Assembly: GCA_964501335.1 (NCBI GenBank)
Contig: CAZCTC010000062.1
Span: 1-44,899, forward strand
Direction: 5' to 3'
Origin: CAZCTC01 sp964501335
Lineage (GTDB): Bacteria; Chloroflexota; Anaerolineae; B4-G1; SLSP01
DNA: 44,899 nucleotides
The translations under genes and the position numbers were made by a program. How positions within the stretch are numbered: the first letter of the stretch is position 1; each line of letters begins with the position of its first letter. Shown in pieces: positions 7,820 through 15,265 of this stretch. The notes beneath the pieces were generated by a model, which saw only the letters and a list, made by a program, of their open reading frames with translations, did not search any database and was not told where the DNA came from.

Positions 7820-8182
7820 ATGTTGAAACTCGAATTTTGGGTGTCTGGAGCAATCCTTTTTGTGATCTCGCTCTTCTACAACCGTCTGGCGGGATATCTG
7901 GAGCGGCGCGGGTTCCCCGTCACGCTCTATTCGCTCATGGTGGTGGTCGGCGTCTTCTACACCCTCTTTTTGGGCGGCTTTGTGGTGGGATGGGAAACAG
8001 TGATCGTCATCGGATTGCTCTTCATCTGCTCCGGCGCTCCCCTGTTGGCGGGCGGAGTCTCCCGATTTTTCAAGAGCCGGGAAAGCGAAGAGGAACGATT
8101 GCTCGACCTGGCCCGGAAAGCAAACACTCTCCCCCGCCGCCGGCGCCACGGGTACATGATGGGAGGTGCACGGCATGGCTAA
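7820..8182 (+). CDS. Small membrane protein, first gene of early operon
   Basis: 120 residues with three predicted membrane segments (about 5-20, 36-57 and 60-82) and a basic, Arg-rich C-terminal tail (PRRRRHG). An AGGAG site lies 13 nt before the ATG, a little far. It overlaps the next gene by 8 bp. It heads the rightward operon that carries the partition and replication genes. Function unknown; it could anchor the segregation complex or act in superinfection exclusion. Confidence 0.7.
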   Translation: MLKLEFWVSGAILFVISLFYNRLAGYLERRGFPVTLYSLMVVVGVFYTLFLGGFVVGWETVIVIGLLFICSGAPLLAGGVSRFFKSRESEEERLLDLARKANTLPRRRRHGYMMGGARHG

Positions 8183-8420
8183 AGTTCGGCAGCAAGTAGG
8201 GGGATATGTTTGGAGGAAGAAAACTAGCGCCCTACTCCTGATGATGGCAGAGCAACGCAGATTGCTCGATGAAATCTCCACCGCCGTTCAACGGTATCCA
8301 ATATCACCCGTCGTCGTCCTGGCCTGCGCCCTCCAAATGGCGCAGACAATCACATCCGCAATCCAGCTCATTCACGCCCTGGAACAAATTGCGGAATCCA
8401 ACAAGGAAGAATCCCAATAA
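8175..8420 (+). CDS. Hypothetical protein, 81 aa
   Basis: Not recognised. The ATG at 8175 is preceded by GGGAGGT at optimal distance. It has a basic N terminus, then helical, moderately hydrophobic segments (SALLLMMAEQRRLL and VVVLACALQMAQTI) and an acidic tail. It is translationally coupled to the membrane protein before it. Confidence 0.65.
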   Translation: MAKVRQQVGGYVWRKKTSALLLMMAEQRRLLDEISTAVQRYPISPVVVLACALQMAQTITSAIQLIHALEQIAESNKEESQ

Positions 8421-8434
8421 ATACAGGAGGGGTC

Positions 8435-8830
8435 ATGGCCGTAGAAGCATTGGTTTGCTCTCACTGCCGCAACGTTGTAGGGGTCAGAAATGCCGGATCT
8501 GACCCGAGTTACATCTGCCATCGATGCGTCGAGTCCTTCGGCCTGGAATGGATGGACAGTTACCTCGCAGCGGAAGAAAATCTCATCCCTCTGCAAACCC
8601 CGCTGGAGGCAATGAGGATTTACCAGGAAGGATCTATGTTGTTCCGAAAGGATGGGTTGATGGGACTGAAATGGGCGAACGACGCGCTCCAGGCCGCGGC
8701 CGTTGCCGTCATGCGGGGCCTGATAACTCCGGGTGACGCAGCCATGTTCAGGGACGAAACAGCGGCTCTCTTGGGGATGCTCCCGTCAGAGCTGGTAACC
8801 AGAGCCGTAGAGGTGCGATATGCAAATTAG
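8435..8830 (+). CDS. Zinc-finger hypothetical protein, 131 aa
   Basis: The N terminus has CSHC (8-11) and CHRC (28-31), a four-Cys zinc ribbon. The remainder is helical with no recognised family. The RBS AGGAGGGG precedes the ATG. It overlaps the start of the ParB-like gene by 11 bp, so the two are co-translated. It may be a DNA-binding accessory of the partition module. Confidence 0.75.
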   Translation: MAVEALVCSHCRNVVGVRNAGSDPSYICHRCVESFGLEWMDSYLAAEENLIPLQTPLEAMRIYQEGSMLFRKDGLMGLKWANDALQAAAVAVMRGLITPGDAAMFRDETAALLGMLPSELVTRAVEVRYAN

Positions 8831-9692
8831 CCTGGCGCAGATCCTCTCAAATCCGCAAAACCCTCGCCAGTATTTCGACGAGGAAGAATTGGGAGCCCTG
8901 GCCGATTCCCTGGAGGCTCATGGGTTGCTAAACTCCGTAAGCTTGGAAGGGCCCTATGAAGGTCTCGACCGGGCCTATTACATCACGCTGGATGGCGAAC
9001 GTCGGATCAGGGCGGCGCGCCGGTTGGGGTGGGAAACCATCGAGGCCACGGTGCGGCCGCTCGCCGACGGCGACGAAAAAACCAGGCGCCTGATTTTGGC
9101 CTTGATAGGAAACATCCATCGGGCAGAGATGGGGCCGGTAGACGAGGCCAGGGCGTTCGCAAAGTTGCGAGAAACCATGACGCTCAGTGAGATTGCCCAA
9201 ACGCTCGGCTATTCTGTCTCAAATATCAGCCACAAGCTGAGGCTCATCGACGAGGGGGAATTGGCCGAAGAAGTCCTCGATTACATCAACCGCAAGAAAA
9301 TTCCTCTGGATTACAAAATGCTCCGCAGGTTGCGAGAGCTCACTGAGGACCAGCAGATCACCATCGCCCGCCGGGCGGTTGCGGGAAAACTTCCGGCATC
9401 GTCGATCATCACCATCTGCACCCGGCTTCTTCACGCCCATCCGTTTCAGCGCCGGCCCAATAAAAAAGCGCCGCAATCTCCCATGTCCACCATCGCCCCG
9501 GCCCTGGCCGTGAGCGGAGTCGTACTCTCCGATCGGCATGCGGAGGTCGTCGAAGCGATAATCCCCATTTGCGAAAAATGCGGAATGTCGGTAGACAACA
9601 AAGGGGCCATCTGCCGCGACTGCCCTCTTTCGTCCCTGGCCAGGGCGCTGGCAAACTCTGAACCCGAGAAACAGGAGGATCAGCATGGGTAA
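8820..9692 (+). CDS. ParB/Spo0J-family partition protein
   Basis: 290 residues. The N-terminal ParB domain (about 1-100) has NPRQYFDEEELGALADSL, the nucleotide-binding GERRIRAARRLG motif and NIHRAEM where family members have ENIQR. A KorB-like helix-turn-helix follows at about 115-145 (TLSEIAQTLGYSVSNISHKL). The C terminus carries a zinc ribbon, CEKC then CRDC, in place of the usual leucine-zipper dimer domain. There is no ParA beside it; the ATPase partners in this operon are an actin (ParM) and an FtsK. It could load DNA as a CTP-dependent clamp, or act as a transcriptional regulator. Confidence 0.9.
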   Translation: MQISLAQILSNPQNPRQYFDEEELGALADSLEAHGLLNSVSLEGPYEGLDRAYYITLDGERRIRAARRLGWETIEATVRPLADGDEKTRRLILALIGNIHRAEMGPVDEARAFAKLRETMTLSEIAQTLGYSVSNISHKLRLIDEGELAEEVLDYINRKKIPLDYKMLRRLRELTEDQQITIARRAVAGKLPASSIITICTRLLHAHPFQRRPNKKAPQSPMSTIAPALAVSGVVLSDRHAEVVEAIIPICEKCGMSVDNKGAICRDCPLSSLARALANSEPEKQEDQHG

Positions 9693-9987
9693 CTTCGTAA
9701 CGAAAATAATCTACACCCCGGGGAACCGGCTGCACAGCGCAGTTATTTTCCGCCGAGACCCGGACGGAGCCGAAACGCAGCAAACCTACACCCTCTCCCG
9801 GAAAAACGCCATCCAGCTCACCAGCTCGGTTTATCTGGCCATTAAGCGGGGTTACGGGAAATTGCTCCCCACCGACTCCGGGTGGATCTACATCACGTTC
9901 CCCCCCCGCGGCGATCGCCGGCGCTTCTCCCGCGAACGGGCCATTCTCAACACGCCCCCCTTCAACCAGGCCGGCACCCGCCCGTAA
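9685..9987 (+). CDS. Hypothetical protein, 100 aa
   Basis: Not recognised. It overlaps the ParB-like gene by 8 bp, with AGGAGG upstream of the ATG. It is a basic protein with alternating beta-type segments (KIIYTPGNRLHSAVIF, GWIYITFPPRG). The position between parB-like and parM-like genes suggests an accessory of the replication or segregation module. Confidence 0.65.
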   Translation: MGNFVTKIIYTPGNRLHSAVIFRRDPDGAETQQTYTLSRKNAIQLTSSVYLAIKRGYGKLLPTDSGWIYITFPPRGDRRRFSRERAILNTPPFNQAGTRP

Positions 9988-10016
9988 GCATCTGGATCAA
10001 TTATAGGAGGTCTCGT

Positions 10017-10982
10017 ATGAAATCACCGATTCAAACGGTAGCCCTGGACTTCGGGGCAGGGAATTTTAAGATGTTCGGCCCTGATGGAGGCGTCGTTATC
10101 CCTTCGCACGTGGCAGCGTTCTCCGGCGATCAAATCGGAGAAGTGGCGGGAGTTCGCAGCGTGGCCGGATCCACCCGGATCTCGATAAACGGGTATCGGT
10201 TTTACGTTGGCCGCAATGCTCACGCCTTCGGCCGGCCCGTCGAAAACCTCGACGACGGACGGTTCGCGGCCGGGACACCGGAATTACGGGCGCTCACCTA
10301 CTCCGCGCTCTCCAGCCTCACCCAGTCCCAAATCAACATCATCGTAGGACTGCCCCAGACCACCCTGGCCGGGGCTCAGGCCAGGACAACGACGGAAGGG
10401 CTGCGGGACTGGCTGACGGGAACGCACACCTGGACGGTCAATGATACCGAACGCGCCATCGACGTGCAAAAGGTGACGATCTCCAGCCAGGCAGCCGGCG
10501 GGATGTTCGATTACCTGCTCGACCAGGACGGAAAGTTTCTCCCCGAACGGAAGGCCCGGTTCCGGGAAGAGATCGGGGTAATCTCGATCGGGATGAATAC
10601 CATCGAATTCCTGGTAGTAAATGGGGGGGAATCGGTGGGGCGCTTCTCCGGGAGCGTTACAGCCGGCGTGCGGAGGCTACTGGAACTGGTCGATCCCCGG
10701 GGAATGTACTCCAGGGGCGAACTCGACACCATGCTCCAGGCAAAAAAGCTCGACGTGAAGCCCGCGCTTCCCATCTGGGGGGCAGAGGTGGCCGGGCATG
10801 TCGAACGGATCTGGGGGCGCGACCACCGTCGCTTCGCCGCCATTGTGATCGTGGGAGGAGGCGCCGTTCTTCTTCGTGAGGAGCTCGTCAAACTTTTCAA
10901 CGGCAAGAGCTTCTTCCCCGACGACCCGATCCTGGCCGTCTCCCGCGGGCTCTTCAAACTGGCCTTGATGAAGGGGAAGTAA
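10017..10982 (+). CDS. ParM-like actin-family segregation ATPase
   Basis: 321 residues. Actin-fold signatures: phosphate-1 loop LDFGAGNFKMFG (Asp11), a phosphate-2-like ISIGMNTIEF, the adenosine loop IVIVGGGAVLL, and a C-terminal SRGLFKLALMKGK resembling the ARG motif of ParM/Alp proteins. The ATG at 10017 follows AGGAGG; in-frame sequence upstream overlaps the previous gene and is unlikely to be used. ParM proteins polymerise with ATP and push plasmid copies apart via ParR bound to a centromere. The small gene 2 bp downstream fits ParR. This is unusual inside a tRNA-integrated prophage. Confidence 0.88.
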   Translation: MKSPIQTVALDFGAGNFKMFGPDGGVVIPSHVAAFSGDQIGEVAGVRSVAGSTRISINGYRFYVGRNAHAFGRPVENLDDGRFAAGTPELRALTYSALSSLTQSQINIIVGLPQTTLAGAQARTTTEGLRDWLTGTHTWTVNDTERAIDVQKVTISSQAAGGMFDYLLDQDGKFLPERKARFREEIGVISIGMNTIEFLVVNGGESVGRFSGSVTAGVRRLLELVDPRGMYSRGELDTMLQAKKLDVKPALPIWGAEVAGHVERIWGRDHRRFAAIVIVGGGAVLLREELVKLFNGKSFFPDDPILAVSRGLFKLALMKGK

Positions 10983-10984
10983 AA

Positions 10985-11203
10985 ATGGGTCGCCCGCGCC
11001 GCGCATCCAACATCGTCGTCCACCAGGTCAAGCTTTGGCTCGTTCCTGGGCAGGATGATGATCTCATCGAATTTTTTGCGGGGCTTACCGAGGGCGGCAA
11101 AGCGGCAGCGGTCAAGTCGGCCATGCGGTCGGGAAATATCGCCAGCTACGAAAACTCCGAAGATGACGATATGGAGGCCCTGTTAGATCAGTTCGTTTTG
11201 TGA
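10985..11203 (+). CDS. ParR-like centromere-binding adaptor (RHH)
   Basis: 72 residues starting 2 bp after the ParM-like stop. The N-terminal strand VVHQVKLWLVPGQDDD, the helix DLIEFFAGL and then KAAAVKSAMRSGNI resemble the ribbon-helix-helix part of ParR/AlfB adaptors. The acidic C-terminal tail (EDDDMEALLDQFVL) could contact the actin filament end. Sequence similarity in this family is low, so the call rests mainly on size, order and the RHH pattern. Confidence 0.68.
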   Translation: MGRPRRASNIVVHQVKLWLVPGQDDDLIEFFAGLTEGGKAAAVKSAMRSGNIASYENSEDDDMEALLDQFVL

Positions 11204-11240
11204 TGCACTAAACCCAGCGCGGGTTTAGTGCATCACAAAA
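11196..11240 (+). terminator. Perfect 20-bp hairpin terminator after parMR
   Basis: Positions 11196-11215 pair perfectly with 11221-11240 (20 bp, 5-nt loop AGCGC) and are followed by a run of A on the + strand; on the complementary side the run is T. The stem starts inside the ParR-like stop codon region. The U tract is on the stem's own TTTTG arm, so it may work in both directions, or it may be a structured centromere element. A second imperfect GC-rich hairpin follows at about 11243-11269. Confidence 0.65.
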
Positions 11241-11328
11241 AAAAGCGGCTCTCCTGCCGGGGAGGGCCGCAGGGCAGGAGGGGTCAAGTCTTCTCTGCCC
11301 ACCAAGATTATAGCACGCGGAGGGAAAT

Positions 11329-12837
11329 ATGAAAGAGCGGACCACTCAGCAGGTGGCATTATACCTTGCCGGAGGTTTGCTTGTGGCCGGTATCGTGATC
11401 GGGCTGCTGGTGGCCGTTGCGATCGGCGGCGGGGCGCGCTGGCTGGACTCCGACCAGCGTGCCCTGGGCCTGGAGCGCGATCAGGCGCTGCAGGGGCTGC
11501 GCGTGGCCACCACCGCAGTCACCGAGTCGGCCCTGGCCGGGGGTCTGGTGGGGAGCATCATAATCGGGTTGTTTTGGCTGGAGCGGCGCTCCCGCCAGGT
11601 CTATGCAGCCGGCGGATTGTTTCCGCTCCTCCGGCTCCGGCCGGGCGAAACGCTGTACGATCCCAACCGCGCCGCCGGCGCCATCCTCCGCATCACCGCC
11701 GACGGGCACATCGTGGAATCTCTGGCGTCTCCGTGGTCGGTAGCCGGGGCCCTGGAAGTGCAGAAAGCCGCCGCGCTGGCCACCAGCGGATCAGAACTCC
11801 GCATAGACGCCCCGGCCTTCCGGGACCAGGCCGACCAGGCACTGCCGGCGGCGGAGCCGATTGTAGATCTTCCGGGAATTCCATCCCTGGTAAATCTTCC
11901 CGATCTTTTCATCGGAAAAAATCCAAGCCTGGAAAGCCTGGTTATTGGGGTTGGGAATTCCGGGCCAGTTTCGCTCCCCCTACATGATCTAATGCATATG
12001 CTGGCTGTGGGGGCCAGCGGGTGGGGGAAGTCTACCTGGCTGCGCAGCTTGATCTGGCAACTGGCCCAGGTGCCTGAACCGGTTGAGGTTATGGCCATTG
12101 ATATCTCAGGATCGGAATTCAATATCCTCCACCAGTGGGATCGCTTGCGGTACCCGGTAGCCCGGACAACAGATGAGGCCGAAGGATTACTGGACCAAAT
12201 CAGAAACGAGATCGGGCGGCGAAAGGCCCTTTGGGAAAAAGTTCCCCTGGCCAGCAGCCTCCCAGAGTACAACGAATTGACCGGTGAAAAACTTGCCCCC
12301 TGGATCTGCTTTGCCGATGAGCTCACAAACTTGATGAACCAGGGCGGCGTCATCCGCCCTTTCCGTGAAACGGTCCAAACTGCCCGCCAGTATGGGCTTT
12401 TCATGGTCGTTTCCGGGCAGTCGGTCGTTTCGTCGGTCATCGACACGCAAACCCGCGGTCAGTTTTCCACCCGGCTTTGCTTTCATGCCGAGCCGAGCTC
12501 TAGCCGGGTCGTCGTCGATGATCGATCTGCAGCGCGGATCGGAATAAAGGGCCGGGCCATCGCGCAACTGTTCGGAATGCCCCGCATGGAAATTCAGGGT
12601 CCCTACGTTTCCAAATCCGATCTGGCAATGGTTCTTTCAGACGGAGGCCCACGTCGCCCGGCTCCGACCCCGGCCCCCACTCCTGCCCCGGTCATAGACG
12701 AAACCGCCCGGCGGGTCTGGGCAATGCACAATGCAGGATCCTCAGACACGGCCATTGCCCGGGCTGTGTTCGGATATGGAAATTCGCACTACATAGATCG
12801 AGTGCGAGACATCTTACAACAACAACACAACGGCTGA
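11329..12837 (+). CDS. Membrane-anchored FtsK/HerA-type DNA translocase
   Basis: 502 residues. Two membrane segments (about 9-32 and 69-85) precede a P-loop motor domain: Walker A GASGWGKST (228-236), Walker B WICFADE (about 325-331) and a VVSGQ sensor segment near 360. A Pro/Ala linker (about 444-458) leads to a C-terminal helix-turn-helix-like segment (ARRVWAMHNAGSSDTAIARA) that may give DNA specificity like the gamma domain of FtsK. An AGGGAA site precedes the ATG. Relatives move double-stranded DNA at septa or in actinobacterial conjugation. Next to parMR and an iteron origin, plasmid segregation or dimer handling is the likeliest role; no relaxase lies in the prophage. Confidence 0.88.
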   Translation: MKERTTQQVALYLAGGLLVAGIVIGLLVAVAIGGGARWLDSDQRALGLERDQALQGLRVATTAVTESALAGGLVGSIIIGLFWLERRSRQVYAAGGLFPLLRLRPGETLYDPNRAAGAILRITADGHIVESLASPWSVAGALEVQKAAALATSGSELRIDAPAFRDQADQALPAAEPIVDLPGIPSLVNLPDLFIGKNPSLESLVIGVGNSGPVSLPLHDLMHMLAVGASGWGKSTWLRSLIWQLAQVPEPVEVMAIDISGSEFNILHQWDRLRYPVARTTDEAEGLLDQIRNEIGRRKALWEKVPLASSLPEYNELTGEKLAPWICFADELTNLMNQGGVIRPFRETVQTARQYGLFMVVSGQSVVSSVIDTQTRGQFSTRLCFHAEPSSSRVVVDDRSAARIGIKGRAIAQLFGMPRMEIQGPYVSKSDLAMVLSDGGPRRPAPTPAPTPAPVIDETARRVWAMHNAGSSDTAIARAVFGYGNSHYIDRVRDILQQQHNG

Positions 12838-12880
12838 GTGTTGTAGGGTTGTTGTTGTTGTCTTTGTTGTGTTGTTGTAA
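12814..12880. repeat. GTTGTTG-rich inverted/direct repeats (candidate centromere)
   Basis: TTACAACAACAACACAA (12814-12830) is answered by TTGTGTTGTTGTAA (12867-12880), with GTTGTTGTTGTTG between. The block spans the end of the ftsK-like gene and the following gap. A multi-copy GTTGT motif fits a ParR or ParB binding array, but it could also be a transcription hairpin. Confidence 0.5.
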
Positions 12881-12893
12881 CGAAAGGAGCAGG

Positions 12894-13019
12894 ATGAATG
12901 CAGGAGCGACGTTTATGCTTTTGATTATCTCGATGGGGATCTACTTCATCATCGACGCCTGGACATCTCCCCCTCCACCGCCACCGCCTCCACCCACCAT
13001 CAACGTGAAATTGGTCTGA
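12894..13019 (+). CDS. Very small membrane protein, 41 aa
   Basis: A 41-codon gene between the ftsK-like and initiator genes. AAAGGAGC lies just before the ATG. Residues about 5-22 form one membrane helix (FMLLIISMGIYFIIDAW), followed by nine consecutive prolines and a short TINVKLV tail. The good RBS, tight spacing and hydrophobic profile support translation. It may be a membrane partner of the translocase. Confidence 0.6.
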   Translation: MNAGATFMLLIISMGIYFIIDAWTSPPPPPPPPPTINVKLV

Positions 13020-13041
13020 AAACATCAACCCGGAGGGCAGT

Positions 13042-14061
13042 ATGAATAGCACAATGGTCTCGATAGATCCCCGACAACTTTGGAACCAGGCCCTGGGCGA
13101 ATTAGAGTTACAAATGACCCGGGCAACCTTTGACACCTGGCTGCGAAACACCCAGGGGATTGATATATCGGACGGGAAATTGCACGTCGCAGTTTTGAAT
13201 ACCTATGCGGTGGAATGGCTGAACAACCGGCTGGCCTCCGTCGTGGCCAGGACTGTAAACCGGCTGGCCGGGCAAGAGATCCCCATTGAATATATCGTCC
13301 AGGAACCAGGCGCGCCGGCGATCGCCGCTGCAAAGCCCACCACAGCCCCTTCACAGCCCACGCCAGAGCAACCTGACGACACTGCCGAAACGCTGCGCCG
13401 GCTGCTGGAGCAGATCACCGACCCGGCCGCCCGGGAGGTAATCGAGGGACAGATCGCCAGGCTGGCCGGAGGAGCTGGCGCAGCGCCGGAGCAGCCCACA
13501 TACTCGTGGATCCAGAAATATGGCGGCATCGACCCGAAGACCTGGGGATACACCCAGGTCGCCAACTACGCCTACAAATTCTGGCAGCCCGTGATGAACC
13601 GCCAGATCCGCGCCACCTTCTCTGTCTACCTGGTCGTCAGATCGGCCTACAAATCCGCCGACGGAGAGTGGACAACGCCGAAACTCTGGGCGATCGAAGA
13701 GCTTGCCCGGGCGGCCGGATGTGGACGCCAGTCCATCACCGGAGTCAGCCGGCGCTGCGCAGAAGACGCCCAGGGCGCCGTGCTGGTCCATCCGGAGGAT
13801 CTGGACGGGAACCAGGCCGAAAAAGCAGTATGGATGGCCTACCGGCCTGGGGCGCTGGATGTGCTACATGACTACGGGCTGGCCACCGTCGATATCCGGG
13901 GCAGCGGCCGCCACACCACCTACTGGATCTCGGTTAAAGTCTCGCTCCCACTGCTCTCTCCCGGCCAAGCGGCAACGTTGCCGGCATCACTCCAGGCGGA
14001 GCACTCCAAGTTCCTGGAGGAGCATGATATCCCGGCTGAGGATTGGAAAATGGTTGTGTAA
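13042..14061 (+). CDS. Replication initiator with DnaA domain-I-like N terminus
   Basis: 339 residues. Residues about 8-75 match DnaA domain I (LWNQALGELELQMTRATFDTW, then LHVAVLNTYAVEWLNNR). In DnaA that domain binds the DnaB helicase and DiaA-type partners. There is no AAA+ domain. After a Pro/Ala linker (about 90-150), residues about 155-320 are helical with a winged-helix-like segment (WAIEELARAAGCGRQSITGV). The gene ends inside the first of a row of iterons. Together this reads as a plasmid-type initiator that binds iterons and recruits host helicase directly. RBS GGAGGG. The prophage encodes no helicase, primase or polymerase that I can see, in line with host-dependent theta replication. 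Confidence 0.82.
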   Translation: MNSTMVSIDPRQLWNQALGELELQMTRATFDTWLRNTQGIDISDGKLHVAVLNTYAVEWLNNRLASVVARTVNRLAGQEIPIEYIVQEPGAPAIAAAKPTTAPSQPTPEQPDDTAETLRRLLEQITDPAAREVIEGQIARLAGGAGAAPEQPTYSWIQKYGGIDPKTWGYTQVANYAYKFWQPVMNRQIRATFSVYLVVRSAYKSADGEWTTPKLWAIEELARAAGCGRQSITGVSRRCAEDAQGAVLVHPEDLDGNQAEKAVWMAYRPGALDVLHDYGLATVDIRGSGRHTTYWISVKVSLPLLSPGQAATLPASLQAEHSKFLEEHDIPAEDWKMVV

Positions 14062-14360
14062 AAGCACAACCATTGTTATGCAAATACATAACCAGCGTTG
14101 TGTAAATGCATAACTCCGGTTGTGTAAATACACAACCAAAACATAACCGGCCCGGCCGGTTTTTTTAATCGGAACGTTAAGTGTGTACTCTGCAACGCAA
14201 AACACAACGGGCTTATGTATTCTGCACCACAATACACAAGGGCCTTGTGTATTTACACAACACGGTTGTGTAAATACACCGACCAGGAAGGGACAAGATA
14301 AAGATAACATTCAGAAACATAAGTATTGATATTTATCTTAATATCTGATCTTCTTTCTTT
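14052..14360. other. Iteron origin of replication (oriV) with AT-rich region
   Basis: Four 20-bp palindromic units start at 14052, 14074, 14096 and 14118, exactly 22 bp apart, on the theme GGTTGTGTAAATACACAACC. Two more units lie at 14243 and 14264, and two 31-bp degenerate direct repeats (about 14181-14212 and 14212-14243) carry half sites such as AACACAACGGGC and TACACAAGGGC. An AT-rich stretch (about 14294-14360) follows and could be the unwinding element. The array follows directly on the initiator gene and overlaps its stop. This is classic iteron-plasmid architecture. I saw no exact DnaA box here. Confidence 0.82.
14145..14167 (+). terminator. Intrinsic terminator inside the origin
   Basis: Stem AACCGGC-CCG-GCCGGTT followed by TTTTT, just after the fourth iteron. 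It would end the initiator transcript and keep transcription out of the downstream repeats. Confidence 0.75.
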
Positions 14361-14411
14361 ACGTCTCAACCCGAAACACAAACACAGAAAACTCCAAACG
14401 GAGGAATTCAA

Positions 14412-14624
14412 ATGCCATCAATGCAAACGGTTTACGGTAACCAAGTAGTCGCCGAACTCGTTCTGTCTGGAAAGAAACCCACAAACCTGGACTTCGTTAA
14501 CATCAGGATTGCGGCCGCCACCTACATAGATGAAACCCGGAAGGAAAAAATCGGCATCATTCCGGCATTCGATTTTGCCGCGATCGTCATGGCCACCTGG
14601 CCGGAGTGGGTCAATGAGCGATAA
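14412..14624 (+). CDS. Hypothetical protein, 70 aa
   Basis: Not recognised. GGAGG lies 9 nt before the ATG, and it is the first gene after the origin. It is short and mixed alpha/beta (VVAELVLSGKKPTNLDFVNI) with a Trp-rich end (ATWPEW). It overlaps the next gene by 11 bp, so it heads the second early gene block. Confidence 0.6.
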   Translation: MPSMQTVYGNQVVAELVLSGKKPTNLDFVNIRIAAATYIDETRKEKIGIIPAFDFAAIVMATWPEWVNER

Positions 14625-14853
14625 CGACGAGTCCGAATTTCGCCCGGGTGACCAGGTCCTTTGGGGAGAGTCCGGGGCTGGAAAAATCTCCTATCTATCG
14701 CTGGACGGAACGCGGGCCTACATCGTAGACCTTCACGGCCAGCCATGCACAATCCCAACGGAACGCCTTATCAAACGCACAAATCGCCATCTTAAATCTG
14801 AGGGCGGCATTATCCAGTCAGGTAATTCAAGCGGAGGAACCGATGAGCACTAA
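14614..14853 (+). CDS. Hypothetical protein, 79 aa, SH3/KOW-like
   Basis: Starts inside the end of the previous gene. The pattern FRPGDQVLWGESGAGKIS followed by RAYIVDLHGQPCTIPTERL resembles small barrel domains of SH3 type that bind nucleic acid or protein, but no family is certain. The tail is basic and Ser/Gly-rich. An in-frame start 28 codons upstream is less likely because it lies well inside the neighbour. Confidence 0.6.
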   Translation: MSDNDESEFRPGDQVLWGESGAGKISYLSLDGTRAYIVDLHGQPCTIPTERLIKRTNRHLKSEGGIIQSGNSSGGTDEH

Positions 14854-15265
14854 ATTCTATGTTGTTGAGGCCGGGAAATGCCCGGAATGCCATGGGGAGC
14901 AATTTACCGGAACGCGCCTATATTGCGAGGTCTGTGATTCAACATTAACTTCCGATGATATTAAACCCGGCTTGCATATTATGTCCTGCGGGCACGATAG
15001 CAGCTCGTTACGGGAAGAAGACACTATCTGCTCTACGTGCGAAGGCGAGGGAACGATCCGCCGCGAGATCCCGCTGGAAGAAGCGCTGAACACATTGCGA
15101 AAGCAGTCCACAATGAACCAGGATATCGATACCATCATCAAACAAAACGAACGGCTCAAGGGACTGATCAGTGATGTTGCCGACCGAAGTTACATCTGCC
15201 CCTGGTGCGGTCACGCCCGGGGAGAGCATACCAAAGACTGCGAAGCCCTTGAGGTGCTGCGATGA
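14843..15265 (+). CDS. Multi-zinc-finger hypothetical protein, 140 aa
   Basis: Three Cys clusters: CPEC with CEVC at about 13-31, CSTCEGEG in the middle (DnaJ-like CxxCxGxG), and CPWCGHARGEHTKDC near the C terminus. The middle part (about 75-110) is helical. GGAGG lies before the ATG, which overlaps the previous gene. The zinc-rich build suggests protein or nucleic-acid binding; the role is unknown. Confidence 0.7.
   Translation: MSTKFYVVEAGKCPECHGEQFTGTRLYCEVCDSTLTSDDIKPGLHIMSCGHDSSSLREEDTICSTCEGEGTIRREIPLEEALNTLRKQSTMNQDIDTIIKQNERLKGLISDVADRSYICPWCGHARGEHTKDCEALEVLR

Noticed and set aside
9882..10016. Longer start for the ParM-like gene
   Set aside because: The added 45 residues overlap the preceding gene in another frame, and an excellent AGGAGG lies directly before the ATG at 10017.
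11601..12446. 281-codon frame antisense to the FtsK-like gene
   Set aside because: It is opposite the Walker A/B-containing gene, and its translation is low in recognisable order; a shadow of GC-rich codons.
11329..12837. FtsK-like gene as evidence for an integrative conjugative element
   Set aside because: No relaxase, VirB4-like ATPase or other transfer genes lie in the element, while a complete phage morphogenesis set does.
14052..14290. CRISPR array
   Set aside because: The repeats are palindromic 20-mers with only 2-bp gaps, so there are no spacers; the pattern is that of iterons. No cas genes are in the window.
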